Source: Phycicoccus duodecadis
GTDB taxonomy: Bacteria; Actinomycetota; Actinomycetes; Actinomycetales; Dermatophilaceae
Length of the DNA stretch: 64,000 nt
Assembly (NCBI RefSeq): GCF_002846495.1
Contig: NZ_PJNE01000001.1
Location: 1,550,001-1,614,000, forward strand
Direction: 5' to 3'
The first letter of the stretch is position 1, and each line of letters begins with the position of its first letter. Under the pieces are notes generated by a model. It made no database searches. It was not told the origin of the DNA and worked only from the letters and a program-made list of their open reading frames with translations. Of this stretch, positions 52,579 to 60,493 are shown piece by piece. A program made the translations under genes and the position numbers.

Positions 52579-53007
52579 TCACGCCGCCCGACCCTCGCCG
52601 GACGCCGTCGCCTTCGGGGCGGCCTTGCCAGGTGCGTGCATGGAGTCCGCGCGGAACGACCACGCGATCCGGGGACGGTTGCCGTTGTCATCGATGTACG
52701 CCAGGGCTGTAAGGCCGGAGAACTCCACGGGCGTGAACGGCGAGGTGCTGTCGTTCGCCGGCGGCACCGGCTGCACCTTGGCGAGGAACTTGATGCTCAC
52801 GGTCTTGGACTTCTTGGGCGCCTCCGGATCGGCATCGAGCACGTCGACGGACCAGATGAGCTCACCCGTTTCCTTGTCGACCTGCTGCACCTTGGCGTCA
52901 CGTGTTGACTGGTCGAAGTCCAGCACCGCCGTTACGGGCGAGACGATGAACGCACCATGAGGGAACACCTCGTGGTGCGAGATCTTGAAGCGTCGTGCGA
53001 TGGCCAT
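52579..53007 (-). CDS. pra: Pra-like replication/integration/excision activator
   Basis: A 142-residue protein matching the family annotated in actinomycete elements as plasmid replication, integration and excision activator: HHEVFPHGAFIVSPVTAVLDF, DKETGELIWSVDVLDADP, and FTPVEFSGLTALAYI ... WSFRADSMHAP. pSAM2 Pra switches on the rep-xis-int operon. Here it is the first gene of that chain, so it may act partly in cis. A dyad operator lies upstream. Confidence 0.8.
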   Translation of the reverse strand: MAIARRFKISHHEVFPHGAFIVSPVTAVLDFDQSTRDAKVQQVDKETGELIWSVDVLDADPEAPKKSKTVSIKFLAKVQPVPPANDSTSPFTPVEFSGLTALAYIDDNGNRPRIAWSFRADSMHAPGKAAPKATASGEGRAA

Positions 53008-53034
53008 GGTCGTTTCCCCTCTTAGGAATCTGGA

Positions 53035-53049
53035 TAGCCGAATCGGCTA
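53035..53049. promoter_or_regulatory. palindromic operator at the pra promoter
   Basis: TAGCCGA-A-TCGGCTA is a perfect 15-bp palindrome 28 bp before the pra ATG, a likely repressor site controlling the whole operon. Confidence 0.55.
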
Positions 53050-53092
53050 CGACCAGCAGACCGTTATCCACAGCACGCCGGTACCGCCTCGC

Positions 53093-53140
53093 GGGACGTC
53101 TCGGGACGTCCTACATTCGAGGAGACGTCCGAAACGTCCG
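53093..53140. promoter_or_regulatory. helically phased ACGTC repeats between divergent AICE genes
   Basis: GGGACGTC at 53093 and 53103, then GACGTCCG and AACGTCCG about 53124-53140: two pairs of direct repeats, each with 10-bp spacing, around a TACATT box (53112-53117). They look like operator iterons for the neighbouring HTH protein, or origin elements. Confidence 0.55.
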
Positions 53141-53151
53141 GGGGAGGGGTC

Positions 53152-53895
53152 ATGACCAACGACAGGCTCAGGAGCGCTCTCGCGTCTGCGTCGATAACGA
53201 CGGCCGAGCTCGGCGAGCGCCTCCAGGTCGACGCCAAGACCGTTGATCGCTGGATCGCGAACGGGCGCATCCCGCATCGTTCGAACCGGCAGCGAGTCGC
53301 CGCGGTGTTGGCGCAGGACGAGGACTACTTGTGGCCGGACGCAGTGAGCGACTCGCAGGCCTCAGCAGCGAGCCGCGCTGAGGTGGTCACCGTATATCCG
53401 ACTCGGGGGTCAATCCCTACTTCGTTGTGGCACAGCCTATTTGACAACGCCTCCGAATCCATCGATGTCTTGGCGTTCGCTGCCAGCTTCTTGCACGACA
53501 CGATGCCGGACGTCGACGAACTACTTGTCGCCAAGGCTCGCTCTGGAGTTCGAGTACGCCTGGCCTTCGGCGACCCCAACTGCGAAGCCGTCCGCATTCG
53601 TGGCATCGAAGAGGGCATTGGCGAGTCACTCGCAGAACGGTGCCGACTGACTTGGAAGTACCTCGATCCAATCCTCGCTGAGCCGGAAGTCTCGGTGCGA
53701 GCTCACTCGACGACGCTCTACTGCTCGATGTTCCGCTTCGACAACGACCTCTTGGCAAACCACCACCTCTTAGGCGCGCCCGCGAATCACTCGCCGGTTG
53801 TGCACATGCGCCGACTCGTGGGTGGTCGGCTCTTCGACCATCACGTCAAGTCCTTCGAACGCGTCTGGTCGGAGGCGTCCGAGGCGCCACGCTGA
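53152..53895 (+). CDS. HTH protein with PLD-like C-terminal domain
   Basis: A 247-residue protein. N-terminal helix-turn-helix (TTAELGERLQVDAKTVDRWI) followed by a phospholipase-D-like half: SESIDVLAFAASFLHD, RSGVRVRLAFGDPN, and SVRAHSTTLYCSMFRFDNDLLANHH, with a histidine in RAHSTTLY but no intact HxK motif, so it is probably non-catalytic. Such proteins are common in streptomycete elements. It is divergent from the pra operon and is a candidate repressor of it, in place of KorSA. Confidence 0.78.
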   Translation: MTNDRLRSALASASITTAELGERLQVDAKTVDRWIANGRIPHRSNRQRVAAVLAQDEDYLWPDAVSDSQASAASRAEVVTVYPTRGSIPTSLWHSLFDNASESIDVLAFAASFLHDTMPDVDELLVAKARSGVRVRLAFGDPNCEAVRIRGIEEGIGESLAERCRLTWKYLDPILAEPEVSVRAHSTTLYCSMFRFDNDLLANHHLLGAPANHSPVVHMRRLVGGRLFDHHVKSFERVWSEASEAPR

Positions 53896-54187
53896 TGGTC
53901 GCGCTGCGGCGCCCAACGGTGCCGCCGATCTTCGCTATCGGACTGCGGCAAATCCGGACGTTTCCCTGGCAGTGACCAATTGGGTCAGGAGTCGTAGAGA
54001 ACCACGAAGGCCTCGCCTCCATGCGCCTGGATCTGGCCGGCCAACCGCTGCCCCGCTCGGTCCTCTCTGTAGGGAGGTAGTCTCCGCGCTTCATCCGCGG
54101 CCCCTCGGAGTGGTTGCGGTGACGTTCGGTGCGGCGCGCTTGGGTGAACGGGCTGAAGGCGAGTCAGTCCCAGGTCTCGCCAGTTGC
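53896..54187. other. gap with gene remnant left of the IS256 element
   Basis: No complete gene is evident. The last part, just before the IS, holds (on the minus strand) the severed 3' end of the small gene at 55529-55750. Further left a minus-strand frame ending near 53985 (...QRLAGQIQAHGGEAFVVLYDS) looks protein-like but lacks a start codon. Confidence 0.5.
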
Positions 54188-54197
54188 CTGCTCGTAG

Positions 54198-55582
54198 TAA
54201 GAGTCCCGTGGAGTGGTGGGCTTTGAGGTCGTCGATGCCTACCGGTCGCCTTCGGTGAGGGCGACGGTTCCAGTGTCGTCCTTTGCGCCGATCTTGGCCA
54301 TGGATTCTTCGGAGAGGTAGCGGCGTTCGTCGGTGGCCCATTCGTCGTGGGTGTCGGCCAGGACGGCTCCGATGAGGCGGATGACGGCGGCTTCGTTGGG
54401 GAAGATGCCCACGACGCGGGAGCGGCGTTTGATCTCCTTGTTCAGCCGCTCCAGGGGGTTGGTGGACCAGATCTTGCGCCAGTGCTCGCGGGGGAACGCG
54501 GCGAAGGCGAGGACCTCGGCTTTGGCGTCGTCCATCAAGGGGCCGATCTTGGGGTAGCGGGCGGCGAGCTCGTCGCGGACCTTGTCCCACTGCTTGCTCA
54601 TCGGTGCGAGGCTGGGTTGGGCGAAGATCGTGCGGAAGACCGCGGCGACCATCTCGGACTCGCCCTTGGCCACGTGGGCCAGGACGTTGCGGATGAAGTG
54701 GACCCGGCACCGCTGATGCGAGCTGCCCTGCAGGGCACGGGAGATGGCCGCGGTCAGGCCGGCGTGCTGGTCGGAGATCACGAGCTTGACCCCGGTCAGG
54801 CCGCGCTTCTTCAGCGAGGTCAGGAAACCGCGCCAGAAGACCTCGTCCTCGCTGTCGCCGACGTCCAGGCCCAGGATCTCCCGCCGGCCCTCGCTGGTGA
54901 CGCCGGTGGCCACGACGACGGCCTTGGAGGTGACCATGGCCTGCTCGGTGCGCACGTGCAGGTACGTCGCGTCGAGGTACACATAGGGGAACTCGACATG
55001 GTCCAGGCGGCGGGTGCGGAACGCCCGGACCGTCTCATCCAGCCCGGCACAGATGCGGGACACCTCGCTCTTGGAGATCCCCGACCCACCGAGAGCGACC
55101 ACCAGGTCGTCCACGGAGCGGGTCGAGACGCCGTGGACGTAGGCCTCCATGACCACCGCGTACAACGCCTGGTCGATCCGCCGGCGTGGCTCCAGGATGC
55201 TCGGGAAGAACGAGCCCGCGCGCAGCTTGGGGATCGCCAGCTGGACGTCCCCGGCATGGGTGGTCAACAGCCGCGGCCGGGACCCGTTGCGTTCGGTGGT
55301 GCGGGACTCGGACCGTTCGTAGCGGCCGGCGCCGACCGCGGCCGCCGCCTCGGTCTCGATCAGCTCCTGCATCGCCACCCGGACGCATTCACGGATGAAA
55401 TCGGTGCCCTCGCCGGTGCGGAACACCTCGAACAGCTCGGACACGGCAGACTGGGACAAGGCCATCGGTGAGGTCTCCTTCGATGCGTGCTTGGCGGTAC
55501 ACATCGAGAATCTCGCCGGTGGCCCCCTTCACTCAGGACGCCGCGCCGTCACCCCAAACCCCACCACTCCACGGGGCGCTGT
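54198..55582 (-). mobile_element. IS256-family insertion sequence with flanking direct repeats
   Basis: About 1385 bp. The terminal inverted repeats share CCCGTGGAGTGGTGGG followed by TTTG and GGT (26 positions, two mismatches). The 10-bp sequence CTGCTCGTAG occurs on both sides (54188-54197 and 55583-55592), an 8- to 9-bp target duplication plus chance matches. Removing the IS and one repeat restores the interrupted gene. Confidence 0.88.
54239..55465 (-). CDS. IS256-family transposase
   Basis: A 408-residue mutator-type DDE transposase: first Asp in VYLDATYLHV, second in LVISDQHAGLTAA, and the C-terminal NPLERLNKEIKRRSRVVGIF region near the catalytic Glu. Full length with no visible defect. 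ATG 55465 matches the family start (MALSQSAVSELFEVFRTG). Confidence 0.93.
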   Translation of the reverse strand: MALSQSAVSELFEVFRTGEGTDFIRECVRVAMQELIETEAAAAVGAGRYERSESRTTERNGSRPRLLTTHAGDVQLAIPKLRAGSFFPSILEPRRRIDQALYAVVMEAYVHGVSTRSVDDLVVALGGSGISKSEVSRICAGLDETVRAFRTRRLDHVEFPYVYLDATYLHVRTEQAMVTSKAVVVATGVTSEGRREILGLDVGDSEDEVFWRGFLTSLKKRGLTGVKLVISDQHAGLTAAISRALQGSSHQRCRVHFIRNVLAHVAKGESEMVAAVFRTIFAQPSLAPMSKQWDKVRDELAARYPKIGPLMDDAKAEVLAFAAFPREHWRKIWSTNPLERLNKEIKRRSRVVGIFPNEAAVIRLIGAVLADTHDEWATDERRYLSEESMAKIGAKDDTGTVALTEGDR

Positions 55583-55750
55583 CTGCTCGTAGCTCTCACG
55601 GAACGTGTCGAGCTTCTGCTGGTCCTCGTCGTCTTCGACTCCGTGCTCCTGAAGCCACTTGAGATCCACCATGTCCTCCACCGAGAGGCTGTTGAGCCAT
55701 AGCGCCCCCTCCTCGGTCCATCCCTCGTCGGGGATGTTCCTCCTTCCCAT
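55529..55750 (-). pseudogene. small gene truncated at its 3' end by IS256
   Basis: Codes for 73 residues, starting MGRRNIPDEGWTEEGALWLN and containing an acidic helical core. After residue 56 (RESYEQ) the frame runs into the IS terminus and adds 17 foreign residues (TAPRGVVGF...). The severed end lies left of the IS, and the reconstructed original ended RESYEQATGETWD (63 residues). Function unknown; it may still be active, since only seven residues are lost. Confidence 0.8.
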
Positions 55751-55832
55751 GTGCTTAGCTCCCCGCCGTCGAATGTGCTTGCCAGTCCGCTACTCGGACC
55801 TCCGAGCACCTGAATGTCCGCCGCATGCCCGG

Positions 55833-55955
55833 CTACTTCTTTTCGCTCTTGAGCTTCTGGATCTTCTCGAGAAGGCTGGCCTTCTCGTTCAGCCGCTTGG
55901 CCTCCGCGCGAAGTTCCCGGGGTGTCTTGTTCTTTGCACCAGGTGTACGTGCCAT
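55833..55955 (-). CDS. 40-residue basic coiled-coil protein
   Basis: MARTPGAKNKTPRELRAEAK, then heptad-like KRLNEKASLLEKIQKLKSEKK. It has AGGAG 7 nt before the ATG and clean stops, so it is likely a real small gene. Locally AT-rich. It may bind DNA or another element protein. Confidence 0.62.
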   Translation of the reverse strand: MARTPGAKNKTPRELRAEAKRLNEKASLLEKIQKLKSEKK

Positions 55956-55968
55956 GCTCGGCTCCTAA

Positions 55969-55995
55969 AAGATTGATTTGGGTTAGATCAATCTT
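55969..55995. promoter_or_regulatory. 27-bp dyad upstream of the small basic gene
   Basis: AAGATTGAT (55969-55977) and ATCAATCTT (55987-55995), perfect 9-bp arms 9 bp apart, just before the ribosome site. The rest of 55996-56163 shows no gene. Confidence 0.5.
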
Positions 55996-56163
55996 ATCCA
56001 AGCCGCCTGGGGGGCGTCTGGTGAACGATGAAGCTGGGCAGGCGTGCTCATGGTGGTGGCGGCCACCATTGCGTGCGACAGTCCCACATCCGTGTGTTCC
56101 GTCATCAGCGGTGGTCAGTCACCGCGGCGCGCGATGCGCTCGGCCCCAACCGACTGCTGCTAG

Positions 56164-56619
56164 CTACTGCGCCCGGTTCCAAAGCCCAGTACCAGCGAGC
56201 GTCGAGATGGTCTGGCGCTCCAAAGCCGCCGCTGCCGCCTTGTCCGTGCAGGTTGCCCAGCGGATTTCAAGGTCAGCGCGGGTCAGCGCGCGCGATGCCC
56301 AGGCCCGGGTTCGAGCGGGGCTCCCGGCTCGTACCTCCGCGAGCCTTTGGTCCAACCAGTTTGCATCGGCCAGAGCACGGTCCATGGCTGCCTCGCCAAG
56401 GCCGGAAACAGCTGCCTTGCCGGACAGGTAGACGCGCAAACGACCGCGTAGCCCGCGGCCGCTGCGCTCACCGGCCATTCCCACGTAGACGACCTGACCG
56501 CTGTGCTTCTCACGAGCCATGTACACACCTGGAACCGTTGGCGCGCCAGCCACCGACTCGATGAGCGGGGCCCACGCAGACCAGTCGGCCAAGTCGTCGG
56601 TCATCTTCGGCAGAGTCAC
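56164..56619 (-). CDS. GIY-YIG-like nuclease domain protein
   Basis: A 151-residue protein with a GIY-YIG core: PGVYMAREKHSGQ, VVYVGMAGE, then a basic LRGRLRVYLSGKAA segment supplying the expected arginine. GTG 56619 overlaps the stop of the DUF262 gene by 4 nt (GTGA), so the two are one translational unit, suggesting a nuclease partner of the defence protein. The catalytic Glu cannot be placed with certainty. Confidence 0.78.
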   Translation of the reverse strand: MTLPKMTDDLADWSAWAPLIESVAGAPTVPGVYMAREKHSGQVVYVGMAGERSGRGLRGRLRVYLSGKAAVSGLGEAAMDRALADANWLDQRLAEVRAGSPARTRAWASRALTRADLEIRWATCTDKAAAAALERQTISTLAGTGLWNRAQ

Positions 56620-58478
56620 GAGGTCGGCCGCGGCCAGACCTCGCACAGCACCTCGGCGAGTTTCACCGAGCGCAGCGCGATGTCGTCCTCGGACCAGGCA
56701 TCGACGTGATTATCAACAATGTCGCGGCTTAGGAGCAGGACGCTGTACTTGTTGAGGAGGGAACGCTTCCCGAGGCCCTTGTTCTCGCCGGTCGTCTTCA
56801 GCGGGGCCGTATCGGAGTCGGTCCACGGACGGTGCGACAGGGTGCCGTTGAGGTCCGAGGTGACGAGCGTGAGGTTGCCAAGGGTGTTGACAAGCCTGTC
56901 ACGGTCCGCGGCCTCTTCGGGCGAGAGTTTGGGCTCGGGATCCCAGTGGCTCCGCCATCCCTGTGGCATGACGTGCTCGACCGAGAGCTTCGGGGGGACC
57001 GTGACTGCCTCGTGGCGATGGGTCCGCATCTGCAGCTCGAGGGCCTCAAGGACGACCCGGAGCCGTGCTTGGCGCACATTCCCGTACAGCTTGATGCCGG
57101 GAAGACCTGTGATCATGTCGTCGTCGCTGGGCCACGTTCGGGCGTCCGAGGTTTGGTTGGCAAGGTAGTCCCTGACCGTAGCGCCGACCTCTTCGACTGA
57201 GACTGGGTCGAGGGCCGCCAGAATAGCGACCATCATCTTGTTGACGTCCTTCATCGTGCTGCGTAGCAGGGTGCGGCGGATAACCCAACTCTCCAGGGCC
57301 CCCAGTGCAACAGCGATCTGGTCGTCGGGGACCTTGTGATTCTCCGAGAGCATCCACAGAAGAAGCGGGGTCGTGGATGCCAGCTCCAGTGACTCGACCA
57401 CTCGGCCGTAGAACCTGCCTTGGACCGTGTCACGGGAGAGTTGGGCGAAGCCGCGGAACGTGTTCGCGTCTCGCCGCAGCTCGGCGAGGAGCCCCTCGGC
57501 GTCCCCCGCGGTCGTCATCAGCGGCTTGGCGTAGGCGACGAACTCGCGAAACACCTCATCGGTCAGTACGTCGTCACGGCGGCGCATGGTGAGCCAGTAC
57601 TGCAAGAAGATGTCGATACGGGACCGCAGGTGACGGCCTTGAGTGATCTCGTCCCGCCACCAGGTGTCGTCAAAATCGGCCCAGTACTTCTCTGGCCAGG
57701 AGTCGACGTCGGCGTGGACCCTCTCGCCCACCTGGAAGATCCAGTTCTTGATGAGGTCTGCCTTGAGCAGCGGGGTGCCGCGGTCGTTGAGGGTCTCGAA
57801 GATGACCTGGTCGTCGTCGTGGCCGGTCAGGTTGATCGCGACTACGTAAAGCCGAGACTGAACGACGTCGGCCAGGGCTACAACGCGGTCCTTCTCGTCG
57901 CCGGCCGCTTCCTCGCCCTCCTCGACGACGCCGGCGAGCCATTCATCGACCTCGGTCCGGAAGTACTCGTGGGCTTCCACGATCAGGTGGTCACCGGTAT
58001 GCGAACCGGTGTTGTCCATGGCGAGCTCGAAGGCGGCTCGGTCAGATCGTGACGGCCACAACTTGAACCGCTCCGGCCGTCCAGCGAAGCGCTTGGCTTG
58101 GTTGAGGATCAGCTCCTCGATCGCTTCGGCCTCGACCTCGTGCCCCCGGCTCAGTATCGCCTCGTGAACGGCGTCGAGCATGATCTGCAGCGTTGTGCTG
58201 CGCTGTTGGCCATCGATCACGGACTGCCTCGTGACGTCACCCGCAGTCGCGGACTTCAGTTTGAACACCACGGCACCGAGGAAGTGACCGCCGACCGCCT
58301 CCAAAGCGGCCTCGTCCCCTCCCGCGCCGATGACCTTCTCGGCCACTCGACGAATGTCCTGCCACAGCGGTTGCCACTGGTCCTCAAGCGTCCAGACGTA
58401 TGGCCGTTGGAACGCCGGGATCTCGTAGTGCACGGTCGTACCGAACAGTTCACGCGGGTTGAGCGCGTCCGCCTTCAT
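56616..58478 (-). CDS. DUF262/DUF1524 protein (GmrSD-like defence nuclease)
   Basis: A 620-residue fusion of DUF262 (ParB-like; IPAFQRPYVW and IDGQQRSTTLQI) and a C-terminal DUF1524 HNH region (SVEHVMPQGW and NTLGNLTLV). The same fold set forms GmrSD, which cleaves glucosyl-hydroxymethylcytosine phage DNA, and related type IV systems. Nucleotide-dependent cleavage of modified phage DNA is therefore likely, but the target is unknown. Ribosome site AAGGGAA precedes the ATG. Confidence 0.9.
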   Translation of the reverse strand: MKADALNPRELFGTTVHYEIPAFQRPYVWTLEDQWQPLWQDIRRVAEKVIGAGGDEAALEAVGGHFLGAVVFKLKSATAGDVTRQSVIDGQQRSTTLQIMLDAVHEAILSRGHEVEAEAIEELILNQAKRFAGRPERFKLWPSRSDRAAFELAMDNTGSHTGDHLIVEAHEYFRTEVDEWLAGVVEEGEEAAGDEKDRVVALADVVQSRLYVVAINLTGHDDDQVIFETLNDRGTPLLKADLIKNWIFQVGERVHADVDSWPEKYWADFDDTWWRDEITQGRHLRSRIDIFLQYWLTMRRRDDVLTDEVFREFVAYAKPLMTTAGDAEGLLAELRRDANTFRGFAQLSRDTVQGRFYGRVVESLELASTTPLLLWMLSENHKVPDDQIAVALGALESWVIRRTLLRSTMKDVNKMMVAILAALDPVSVEEVGATVRDYLANQTSDARTWPSDDDMITGLPGIKLYGNVRQARLRVVLEALELQMRTHRHEAVTVPPKLSVEHVMPQGWRSHWDPEPKLSPEEAADRDRLVNTLGNLTLVTSDLNGTLSHRPWTDSDTAPLKTTGENKGLGKRSLLNKYSVLLLSRDIVDNHVDAWSEDDIALRSVKLAEVLCEVWPRPTS

Positions 58479-58831
58479 GGGTTCCCTTCGGGTTCGTCTC
58501 CGAATGCAGACTAGATGCCCGCGTGCCGCCCCTAGTCGCTCAACTGCGGGACTGGGGTGAACATCTCACACGTCTCACTCGGTTGAAATTCAGTTCGAGG
58601 ACGCCCAGGGCCGAGTGGGAGCCTGAGCTCACTCGGCGAGTCTGAGCGGATCGAGGTGAACGCCTCCTCGAGTTCTTTCGCTCCCGGTGGGCTGGCTGCG
58701 TTCAAGAGCCACCGGCCTTCAAAGGTATCGCCGCACCCGTTGACCGTTTCGTCGACGGCATCCTCGCCCCTCGGCGCTCGGCAGATGAGGCCGCCACCCG
58801 TCCGGGGTTGCGCCTCCAGAGCAGGCTCCCA
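58479..58831. other. gap without a recognisable gene
   Basis: Contains the DUF262 promoter region and a hairpin-like CCGAGT...ACTCGG (58611-58636) downstream of the next gene. Open frames here are short and not protein-like. Confidence 0.5.
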
Positions 58832-59482
58832 CTATGAGCCACTGGCTGTCGCGGAAGGGGTTGGCTTTGCCGGCATTGGATCAATGTCCGAGTGGCTTCC
58901 GGTAAGCACCCCGATCTGAAGCGCGATCGCGGCCAGCGCGAGAGCGAGGCCGCCGATTGAGTAGAACCAGGTGAGCTTGTCATCTGAGTGCATCTCCTTC
59001 CGACGGCTGATCAATCTCACGAAACCGGCCGTCTCGTACTCGCTGCCTGCGGTGATGGCGGCGGTCATGCCGGCGCGGGGGAGCGCCTTCTTGATCTCGT
59101 TCTCGATCTCCGTTCCGTGGGCGACGGACGCCTTGAGAAGAGGGTGATACCAGACTCGATCGACAAAATAGAACGCGTACCAGAGGAGGAGTCCGATCAT
59201 GATGACGAGGGCACCGAGGGAGAACCACCCCACTCGCGTGCCGTCCTTCGCGGCAACACCAGCCGCTCCGATTGCGAAGGTGGCAACGGTCAGGGCTAGG
59301 CCACGGATTCGCCATTCGATGTCGTTGAAGTGCATCTGTACATCGACGCTCTGCTTCCACATGTCGACGTAGTAGCCCACTTGCTGGTCGAGGGTGAGGC
59401 TAGTTGCCGGTTCCGTTGTGGCGTCTCCCTTGTCTGGCGGAGGTGTTCCGCCCCCGTCAACCCTGGGCTCCGAGGCACTCAT
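58832..59482 (-). CDS. three-helix membrane protein paired with HAD hydrolase
   Basis: A 216-residue protein: disordered N-terminus, amphipathic YYVDMWKQSVDVQMHFNDIEW, then two helices (RGLALTVATFAIGAAGVAA and WFSLGALVIMIGLLLWYAF), a soluble loop and a last helix LTWFYSIGGLALALAAIA. The layout recalls small membrane effectors of anti-phage systems, but no family is certain. ATG 59482 overlaps the HAD stop by 4 nt. Confidence 0.68.
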   Translation of the reverse strand: MSASEPRVDGGGTPPPDKGDATTEPATSLTLDQQVGYYVDMWKQSVDVQMHFNDIEWRIRGLALTVATFAIGAAGVAAKDGTRVGWFSLGALVIMIGLLLWYAFYFVDRVWYHPLLKASVAHGTEIENEIKKALPRAGMTAAITAGSEYETAGFVRLISRRKEMHSDDKLTWFYSIGGLALALAAIALQIGVLTGSHSDIDPMPAKPTPSATASGS

Positions 59483-60363
59483 CGACTGCCGACCAGAGGC
59501 CAACCGAAAACGGGGAGGACCTCGGAGATGCCATCACGCAACACCAGCGTCGGTACGACGACGCCGTTCGACCTCGCCAGGGCTGCTTCAGCCGCCACGT
59601 CTGCGTCGCTCCAATGCGTGAGCCTTCTCAAGAGGTCGTACTCCGGACGATTCTGTACCTGCCCGTAAGCTGCGTGGATATCAAGCACTCCAGCACCCTG
59701 CGCCATAGCGATGTCCTTCATAAGACTGTCGCCCAAGTAGGCCGCGTCAACGGGACTGCACCGCTGGCCATGAAGGATGGTGTTCAAGACCTCACGATTG
59801 GGCTTGAGGACGCCGAGATCGACGTGCAGGTGCTCCGTCTTCTGCAGACCGTACCCCCCTTGATACCGCCCGGTTCTGAGACCAGCGATGTCGACGCCCG
59901 CGGCGATGTCGTGGTCAGGTGACGAGTAGAGCGTGTCGATGACCCCGTCCAGGCCAGTGTGCCGAATCCGCCACTCGCTCCAGTACGCCCCGGACTCGGT
60001 GTAGGCCACGATCCTGACGCCGGCCCGCTTGAGCGCGCGAAGTGTCTCGTCGACTCCTGGATAGAGAGAAGTGGCGGCCTTCCGACGCGAGTTCTGGGCG
60101 TGAAGCGCGGCATCGAACACATCGAACGGATCGCGCCCAGAGGCGAACTCGACCAGCGCCGGGACCTCACGCACGAGATTGGAGTACTCGGTGGTGCCGC
60201 GACCCTGATGCACCGCTTTGATCTGCTCTTCGAGGAGCGAGCGGTCGATACCGCTGATTGCGACAAGACCGTCAACGAGTGCCGTGAACGACTGGTACCA
60301 CGCCTCGAACCAGTCCCACAGTGTGTTGTCGAGGTCGGTGATGAGCAACCGACGTGCGTCCAT
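59479..60363 (-). CDS. HAD-superfamily hydrolase
   Basis: A 294-residue phosphatase-like protein. Motif I DLDNTLWDW, motif II VAYTESG, Lys in VLKPNREVLN, motif IV YLGDSLMKDIAMAQGAGV: all catalytic residues are present, with an alpha-helical cap. ATG 60363 is 7 nt after TACGGT (minus strand), so the 93-nt longer frame upstream is not used. It is coupled by a 4-nt overlap to the membrane protein. Substrate unknown. Confidence 0.85.
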   Translation of the reverse strand: MDARRLLITDLDNTLWDWFEAWYQSFTALVDGLVAISGIDRSLLEEQIKAVHQGRGTTEYSNLVREVPALVEFASGRDPFDVFDAALHAQNSRRKAATSLYPGVDETLRALKRAGVRIVAYTESGAYWSEWRIRHTGLDGVIDTLYSSPDHDIAAGVDIAGLRTGRYQGGYGLQKTEHLHVDLGVLKPNREVLNTILHGQRCSPVDAAYLGDSLMKDIAMAQGAGVLDIHAAYGQVQNRPEYDLLRRLTHWSDADVAAEAALARSNGVVVPTLVLRDGISEVLPVFGWPLVGSR

Positions 60364-60493
60364 GTTGTTCACCGTAGAGGGTGGGACCGACATCAGGTGG
60401 CCGGCGGCGTCTCCCATACCCAGATGCGACCCGGGGGCCAACGTTCCCCGTCGCACAAGAGGATGACCCTAGGTGGTACGGCTCTGGGGGCGG

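Noticed and set aside
52329..52691. Upstream start for small protein B
   Set aside because: The extra 38 residues are an arginine-rich shadow of pra; GTG 52577 fits the coupled operon spacing.
53985..54710. 241-codon minus-strand frame across the IS left end
   Set aside because: Most of it is the shadow of the transposase in another frame; only the last 40 or so codons look protein-like and no start codon serves them.
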